A DNA stretch of 64,000 bases from a virus. Where the stretch lies: the IMG/VR virus record IMGVR_UViG_3300047551_002812, positions 1 to 64,000 of that record, one strand, 5' to 3'. Both the position numbers and the translations under genes were made by a program. Below the pieces are notes generated by a model that saw nothing but the letters and a program-made list of their open reading frames with translations, was not told the DNA's origin and did no database searches. Below, in pieces: positions 59,401 through 64,000 of the stretch. Position 1 is the stretch's first letter. Every line of letters starts with the position of its first letter.

Positions 59401-59989
59401 ACTGTACGTAAAGGCCGGAAGCTCACCCACCGAGATCCAGCCATTCTCCTCCGATACCGAGCTTCCCGCCCCGCCGGCCGACATCGTAGTTCCATTCGGT
59501 TACGATAATACTTCTGGGGCATCGGATCCAGGGCTCGGAGGGCTCTGCTATCCACCCTACTCGATTCAGAATATCTCACTTCAGGCCATCACTAAGACCG
59601 ACACAGCGCTGTACGCCTCCACCGAGGGGCAGTTTGACATCTGGTGGGGAGGACGGGTTAATAGTTCCGATGATATGGGGCAGAAGTACCTCTACGTTAC
59701 TGACAAACTGATGTTTGACTTCAGTAGTTCTGAACGTAGCAATCTCCTTTCATCGCTGCTGACGGCACAGAAACCTGTATTTGGTGGATCGGAGTACACC
59801 CATAAACTCGAGGTGGAGTTAAATGTAGGTCTTCCTGATGGTCCCGTGCAGAATGCAAATCTGTACAAAGACGTTAGATTCTACTCCAATAACAAACCGG
59901 TGAAGGACCGGTACTACCTTTTCATCCGTAAACAGACTGGCGGAAGCCAACTCAGTGTGCTTTCCGCCAATAACCCATCGTGGACCTGA
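56456..59989 (+). CDS. Large structural protein, fibre- or baseplate-like
   Basis: 1177 residues. No catalytic motif. The N-terminal 100 residues are helical and charged (LASKDRALAEVLTDIQDSAE). The remainder is beta-rich with lectin-like strands (TRYNWGLRFDAWFKRGDFAS, as in carbohydrate-binding jelly rolls, near 265-285) and Ser/Thr-rich linkers. It has its own late promoter. The stop is back to back with the convergent gene (TGATCA). It probably forms part of a fibre or baseplate whisker; the large jelly-roll block suggests sugar binding. Confidence 0.78.
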   Translation: MPKSKSGGRLRTSRVEPQPFSQRDSAETEVKYYGLVRDNALGDLASKDRALAEVLTDIQDSAEASVLGRFVPNDLQVLDGVVRYDLKREDFEILKGASINAEDESGRTVPLVNPRQRISDRIAQAERFAGRGTNYQGQGTVLYKYYVPETQPTDSVSKYSHTNPPPFFTEAITSTAENSADFIPSTVTQISNTHRIGYIQNGRFVPDSESEYWWSGEYDHYMNSASEYGDPTQSALTNPKFPIVRDGNMKFDQIAPRGISTRYNWGLRFDAWFKRGDFASTSTMMRWAAQVNGHLRIDYFDKTGYNPTTRAIEGTWRTALNTADSTTYYTQVSRENSVPNVLGGRLYYVQGGPTMPLGTGSGSVPSQRSLANGGALDLAKTYTGLEGSAIKNFLDDYVPVVIRFWYGQPSTDPAQTDIVTRRPLGTPSFFIQMLDTNLSTADISKWNDYSAQLRLTWNSAQSAWSVDTSSGGSAAEEANFANYSTNFEVIAYTTLGASKPAVLTGYTIPSTTIIGTKGAPVSGVTYASFSVPGVSPTNGQTIWAVVKNRPFNVVPGTATLNIVSMWQKYLFNPNPTGKYGSISDLLENVGKNYVEPDPSKIAFEANLDLYRATLGGLPKPSTYTSTRYDGTLTNSVTSSNTERDYDYNHSKLLMIGRQKKGTVAEIGTTSPYAGKNLATGETRKKGENYTFIEVVENAAGFGGTVTINAYPSNDLGVISTTSTTTYGKALHMLDNTTTFSKSSRQNISTIALNKLPSDANFASTSRVLYEEVDGVGRLSVGTWNGSAFTYDNTGIIAQLTMGATGSRNHVAKSMFIAEFTKGTTPYSFYGLIGAQRTSFSGVTLTVNSGEVTITSSGGVFTPDSTNSNNNQYIGSEIIFPNDATVRRVTSYNASTGTVTFTPSIAAGQYTSCQVYYNHLQLGSTLPANIVSSTGAKVVRTTVIPVPSGGNISDRLVQIRFVFNSAYQFLRADSGSSLSFGETLYVKAGSSPTEIQPFSSDTELPAPPADIVVPFGYDNTSGASDPGLGGLCYPPYSIQNISLQAITKTDTALYASTEGQFDIWWGGRVNSSDDMGQKYLYVTDKLMFDFSSSERSNLLSSLLTAQKPVFGGSEYTHKLEVELNVGLPDGPVQNANLYKDVRFYSNNKPVKDRYYLFIRKQTGGSQLSVLSANNPSWT

Positions 59990-62338
59990 TCAGGATAGAG
60001 TGAAGAGTGGTACGGCGTAGATTGTCGATTGGACCCCGTTCTTCACGGTGGGGATTCCAGTAACCGCTGGGGCGGTCTGCCTGTGGAAGTAGAAAGCCCC
60101 ATCGCGGCCATTGGTGTGGATTCTCTGGGCCAATTCCGAAATCGTGGTGTTATACGAGTACCAGTCCGTTGAAGCCGGATTTGTCGTCACGGAGGTGCCC
60201 TCGGCGCTAAGGACCCCGAGGTTCTGTCCTGTTATGCTCGGGTTCATGGTCACAGTCACTCCGCCGGCATCGGTGATCTCTTGGAAGAACGGTTTATCTG
60301 TAGTGGAGAAGGCCCTGCGGTAGTCATTTCCCACCTTGATGAATAGACCTGGCACCCTTACCTGGAAGTTCGGGTCAGGGAGCATGAGATCGAGTGTACC
60401 CGACCCTGCCACTGTGGCGGATGTCTGTATGGAAAACTCGTTAGCATTGATATACTTGGCAGTGTAGGTACCCGAAGAGAACTTACTTCCAGTGTTAGCT
60501 ACTACATTGGACACTTTAACACTGTCCCCGGTTTTCACCGAGTGGGAACTCAGTACGATCGTAACGACTCCGGACGCCACTGAGGACCACTGAACAACCG
60601 GTCCGAGAACAAACTCACTCACCGAGGATCTTAGTCTATCACCTGTAATGGATCCTGCGCCAAGAGTTGTGTCAGAGGGATTCAAGACGAAATCTTGATC
60701 GCGGAGTACGACTCTCTGCCATACCACCACATCTTTACCAGAAAAGGAGTTGTAGGTGTAACCTAGAACATTCTCCGCCGAGGAGACGGGGGTTGGTCGC
60801 TTAGTGTTCTGAATAGCCAACCTCGATCTAGTCTTCAGATCGGATGCGCTGCTACTCACGGAGTTTATCGCCGAGGAGATACTGCCGCTTACGGAGAAAA
60901 CCTCCGATGTGTAACTCCTGAGATAGATCGGCGACTGAGCAAATTTGAACTGTAGGATATTGGTGATGTTCGATCCGTCGAATCTTCGGATCTCTATGGC
61001 CTGCTCAGATGTCAGACCGGTCTCCGAGGTGTCCCTGTCAAGGTACACGTACTTACCCAGTTCCTCGTCGAAGAGGAAGAATCCATCCTCGGTAGCGTTC
61101 TTGACAGTGTACGTGAAGTTACTCGTGCGGATTATCTCGGGGGTTCCCTCGAAGTAAACACCTCTTTGCCTCCGCACCTTCACCACCTGTCCGGTGTTGG
61201 AGTCGTTAACGCTCGCCTCGACCACCTCAAGTTCCTCGGGGATCACGTAACTGTATCCGGGATCGGTTATCCTCACGGAACTGACGTAGTATCTCGTTAC
61301 GTTAGCGGTCGTGAATCTGAGTAGTTCCCTTGGATCGCATACCTCACAGTTCTTGGATGTATTCGTGCTGGTGGACGGAAGAACAACAGTGAAAGTACTG
61401 GAACTGGTGACAGTGACCGACCCAACAAACCCGCTCTTCAGCGTGCCAGACAGGACTCTGATGTACACGCTATCTCCCGTGGAGAGTCCGTGGTTGGTGA
61501 GAGTCACCGTAGCCGAGGCAGTAGACCCGAGTTCGGTACCGAACGAGGTGTTAGTGTAAGTGGCCGGAGTACCGGGCAGGTAGTCGAATGCCATCTTGGT
61601 GAATGTAACATCGGCTCTAAGGCTTGTCGCGTTACTAGTCTTACCCCGAAGCTGGATATTGGAGAGTCTTACATCGTAACTAGAGACGAGTGCTTGCCCG
61701 GAACCACTTATGGAACCCCCGGAGTTGGCAACGGTGAAGGTGTTTGCCGTCACGGACACCACGGCGTAGTCACCGGACGTCGCGTTCGTACCACCTCCGG
61801 AGTTATTGAATCTGATACCCACGACCTGGTCCTTTACGAATCCGTGGGAGTTAAGTGTTATGGTGATGGTGGAACTAGCGTCAGCTATCCACGTGGCTGC
61901 GAAGTTCTCAAGGGAGGCGATCTGGTCTTGGGAGTTTAGAAAGTAGAACCCTCCGCCTCCGGATATCAGACGGAGAGCCGGAACGGAACCACCGACGGAA
62001 TAGCGAAGAGGAGTCACATTATCTGAGTTACCCGTACCGACCTCGTACTTTGTGAAGTACACCCGATTCTCATCGGTAAAAGTAAAGTACTTAGAGCCGA
62101 ACTTGGTGCGGTTTATCACGTCACCAGAAAGAGTACTTAGTTTTTCGGTCGTCAGCCTGTATATCTGAGACGTTTTATCATCGAGTACTCCGGACACGCA
62201 GAGAGACTCCACCGACGACGAGAGGGAGTACAGCTCGATGTCAGTCTCTATCCCAGGAGCGTACAATTTCTGCAGCGCGGTTTTGAGGTTGAGGTTGGAC
62301 TCCGATAGGTTTTTAGATCTAGTTAGACCGATTGCCAT
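59990..62338 (-). CDS. Fibre-like structural protein with repeated beta-domains
   Basis: 782 residues, Ser/Thr/Asn-rich. At least three copies of one beta-domain form can be read: TITLNSHGFVKDQVVGIRFN near 175, TVTLTNHGLSTGDSVYIRVL near 280, and TIVLSSHSVKTGDSVKVSNV near 590. Each is followed by a variant of YTVxxVxANTFTV. This repeat is common in phage fibre and baseplate proteins. The gene is 21 nt past the one upstream in the same operon. No enzymatic motif was seen. Confidence 0.8.
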   Translation of the reverse strand: MAIGLTRSKNLSESNLNLKTALQKLYAPGIETDIELYSLSSSVESLCVSGVLDDKTSQIYRLTTEKLSTLSGDVINRTKFGSKYFTFTDENRVYFTKYEVGTGNSDNVTPLRYSVGGSVPALRLISGGGGFYFLNSQDQIASLENFAATWIADASSTITITLNSHGFVKDQVVGIRFNNSGGGTNATSGDYAVVSVTANTFTVANSGGSISGSGQALVSSYDVRLSNIQLRGKTSNATSLRADVTFTKMAFDYLPGTPATYTNTSFGTELGSTASATVTLTNHGLSTGDSVYIRVLSGTLKSGFVGSVTVTSSSTFTVVLPSTSTNTSKNCEVCDPRELLRFTTANVTRYYVSSVRITDPGYSYVIPEELEVVEASVNDSNTGQVVKVRRQRGVYFEGTPEIIRTSNFTYTVKNATEDGFFLFDEELGKYVYLDRDTSETGLTSEQAIEIRRFDGSNITNILQFKFAQSPIYLRSYTSEVFSVSGSISSAINSVSSSASDLKTRSRLAIQNTKRPTPVSSAENVLGYTYNSFSGKDVVVWQRVVLRDQDFVLNPSDTTLGAGSITGDRLRSSVSEFVLGPVVQWSSVASGVVTIVLSSHSVKTGDSVKVSNVVANTGSKFSSGTYTAKYINANEFSIQTSATVAGSGTLDLMLPDPNFQVRVPGLFIKVGNDYRRAFSTTDKPFFQEITDAGGVTVTMNPSITGQNLGVLSAEGTSVTTNPASTDWYSYNTTISELAQRIHTNGRDGAFYFHRQTAPAVTGIPTVKNGVQSTIYAVPLFTLS

Positions 62339-62359
62339 GTTCTAAGTGCTCCTGGGTGA

Positions 62360-64000
62360 TTAGAAGAGTTGTATTACGATACCCGGGTACATGCCCCCTG
62401 TCCCGAGCCTGTTGAACTTAGTCTCCAGCGGATCGGGAATCGTTATCGTCTCACCCGCGGCATTAACAGTGGTGGAGGATTGATCGAAGATCTCGGCTCT
62501 CGTCCAGTTCTGATATTCCTTGTTCACGCTGTCGTACTTGGTGGAGTACAGACCTATGATAAAACTCGGGGAGATGTTTTTGGATCTGAAGTAGACACCT
62601 ATATCGAAAGCGTCACTGATGATGTTCTTGATAGACTGCTTGGTGAGTGCGTTGCCCTCAAGACTGAATCTTCTTAACGCCGGAGTGAAGTTGGCTCCGG
62701 TTGCCATGCCGGTGATATTTTTAAGGGTGCCAGACCTGTATGTTGTGAGAAGATTGTTATTCAGGTAGGCGAATCTCAGTCCCACACAATTCTTGAACAG
62801 AGGTACGGATCCGGTCGCTCGCACACCTTGGAGATAGATCTGGTCTATCGCGATGTGATTGTCGAAGAAGGAACTTATGTCTTGACCTGCTCTGCGGAAT
62901 TTTAACGTTGCGGAGGTGACAGACACCTCACGATTAACGTACACGAATCGATTTCCCCTATCGATCTGGGTCACTCTTCCGACCTCAGTCGATCCGCTGT
63001 AGACAATATCCCCGACCATAACTTGGGAGTCGATCTGGAATCCACCAGGGTTACTCTGGTACAGTTTATCCGAGGTGGCGTTGGATGTATCATTGTTGTT
63101 CCTCGATGTCCAGGTTACACCCGGAGTTGTCTCCTCCGTCTCTCCGGTTACCAGAGGCGCGATCAATCTGCCCCTGCTCTCGGGCACAGTCCAGTTTCCC
63201 GGGTACCTCTGCGAGAGGGTCCCATCAAGGTTGACGTAGTTAAGAACTCCATTGTTCGACGAGGTGAAGAAGCTAGGCAACAGTGACCCACCCACGCCGG
63301 TGCCATTGGAAGGTCCGTAGATTGTCTGTACTCTGCTTGTTGCGGAGGATCCGAGCGAGGAGAGGTCCCTGAATCTGCAGTTATGGAACCAGGTATTGAA
63401 GTTTACGCCGGACGTGTTATTACTGGAGTATATTGTGGGGAACTTGCCAGTTATATACGAGTCGCCGATGTAAAACGTGGAGATGCGAGGTAGGTTCTTC
63501 AGATCTGTGGATCTGAACTCGAGATCTCTCGATGAGCTATTGAACAGTGAGTGAAGGTATACTGTTTGCAGAGGATGATAGGAGGTTCCGACCGACTCGT
63601 TTACAAAGTTTGATGGGAGGAGGTACTGTAGTCCGTCGGATGTCTCATAGCCGCTCCAGTTGTTGGCTCCGAAGTTGATGAAGGAGAGACTTGTGGCTCC
63701 GGACACCGAGGGGATCTTACCGTACCAGCCCGCGTACCAGGCCTCTATCGTTCCGAGTCTGGGGGCCTGGATGATATCCACCGAGGATAACGTCCCCACA
63801 TCTACCGAAGCGTTATACTTAACTTTATCGGATGTCTCCTGCGTGCCACAGTAGATGCAGTTTATACTGCTTAGTTTGTTCCAAGTAAGACTGGTTCCGG
63901 AAGCGATCCTGACCGCTATGTCCCTGTTATAGACATTGAGGCTCTGAGTCTCCGCTAACCACCCACTCCAGGCATCCGCGGCTGTCCCAGACGCTACAAA
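62360..64000 (-). CDS. Leucine-rich-like fibre protein, 5' end outside window
   Basis: At least 546 residues; the frame stays open from the GTG at 63799 to position 64000, so the true start is outside. Repeated short blocks resemble irregular leucine-rich repeats of the phage-surface type (LPRISTFYIGDSYITGKFPT, then VGLRFAYLNNNLLTTYRSGT, then LRRFSLEGNALTKQSIKNII). Such repeats make solenoids that bind receptors. It precedes the 782-residue fibre-like gene and probably forms a distal fibre piece. Confidence 0.78.
   Translation of the reverse strand, partial: FVASGTAADAWSGWLAETQSLNVYNRDIAVRIASGTSLTWNKLSSINCIYCGTQETSDKVKYNASVDVGTLSSVDIIQAPRLGTIEAWYAGWYGKIPSVSGATSLSFINFGANNWSGYETSDGLQYLLPSNFVNESVGTSYHPLQTVYLHSLFNSSSRDLEFRSTDLKNLPRISTFYIGDSYITGKFPTIYSSNNTSGVNFNTWFHNCRFRDLSSLGSSATSRVQTIYGPSNGTGVGGSLLPSFFTSSNNGVLNYVNLDGTLSQRYPGNWTVPESRGRLIAPLVTGETEETTPGVTWTSRNNNDTSNATSDKLYQSNPGGFQIDSQVMVGDIVYSGSTEVGRVTQIDRGNRFVYVNREVSVTSATLKFRRAGQDISSFFDNHIAIDQIYLQGVRATGSVPLFKNCVGLRFAYLNNNLLTTYRSGTLKNITGMATGANFTPALRRFSLEGNALTKQSIKNIISDAFDIGVYFRSKNISPSFIIGLYSTKYDSVNKEYQNWTRAEIFDQSSTTVNAAGETITIPDPLETKFNRLGTGGMYPGIVIQLF

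Overview
This window reads as part of the genome of a tailed phage with a contractile tail (a myovirus), most likely infecting a cyanobacterium. The tail evidence is a gp25-like baseplate wedge, a baseplate-J/gp6-like wedge, a P2 gpI-like protein, a gp5-type OB-fold protein, a LysM-type tube/baseplate adaptor, a tape measure and a large terminase. The host inference rests on an Hsp20 chaperone, PhoH, ThyX, class I ribonucleotide reductase and a small protein with the cyanobacterial Mo-dependent nitrogenase C-terminal domain. No photosystem genes, tRNAs, CRISPR array, IS elements or attachment sites were seen. Coding density is very high, and many neighbours overlap by ATGA.

Layout. 1-0.6 kb: a small membrane protein (+). 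0.6-5.7 kb (-): thyX, a conserved virion protein, a zincin-VWA protein with its MoxR-type AAA+ ATPase, and hsp20. 5.8-7.6 kb (-): lysis block with a lysozyme-C39 endolysin and a membrane protein. 7.7-18.6 kb (-): late virion block with DUF6496/DUF6321-like small proteins, an 880-residue kinase-like/ADP-ribosyltransferase protein, gp25, the tape measure, the LysM adaptor and a PLWDSGE-repeat protein. 18.6-24.3 kb (-): replication block with an AEP-type primase, SF3-type helicase, 5'-3' exonuclease and a ThyA-family enzyme with the dCMP-hydroxymethylase signature. 24.3-25.6 kb (+): a lone C5-cytosine methyltransferase homologue. 25.6-31.9 kb (-): HNH protein, zinc-ribbon protein, all-alpha NTP pyrophosphatase, NrdA-glutaredoxin fusion, HNH endonuclease, NrdB and a possible ssDNA-binding protein. 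32-38.6 kb (-): nitrogenase-domain protein and a giant tail fibre. 38.7-47.7 kb (+): baseplate wedge genes and terminase. 47.7-49.4 kb (+): thioredoxin, a phage sigma factor and a DUF3223-like protein. 49.4-55.1 kb (-): virion proteins, a hub carrying three cell-wall hydrolase domains, and a dNMP-kinase-like protein. 55.2-60 kb (+): a small virion protein, PhoH and a large structural protein. 60-64 kb (-): two fibre-like proteins, the last cut by the window edge.

Two promoter classes separate the genes by function. A GTTTAAAG motif (variants GATTAAAG and GTCTAAAG) lies 21-34 nt before the start codon of about fifteen genes, nearly all virion-type. An extended -10 (TGnTAGAAT, TGnTATGAT or TATAAT) precedes the nucleotide-metabolism and replication genes and the sigma operon. 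The phage sigma factor is the natural candidate to read the first class.

The most interesting inferred system is cytosine modification. ThyX supplies dTMP, which frees the ThyA-family protein to have become a dCMP hydroxymethylase (Asp in place of the dUMP-specific Asn). An all-alpha NTP pyrophosphatase and a dNMP-kinase-like protein could clear dCTP and phosphorylate the modified nucleotide, as in the T4 pathway. A C5-methyltransferase homologue sits beside this group. No glycosyltransferase was seen in this window. A second notable pattern is a short P-(E/D)-G-W motif shared by seven otherwise unrelated proteins, most of them small and under late promoters.
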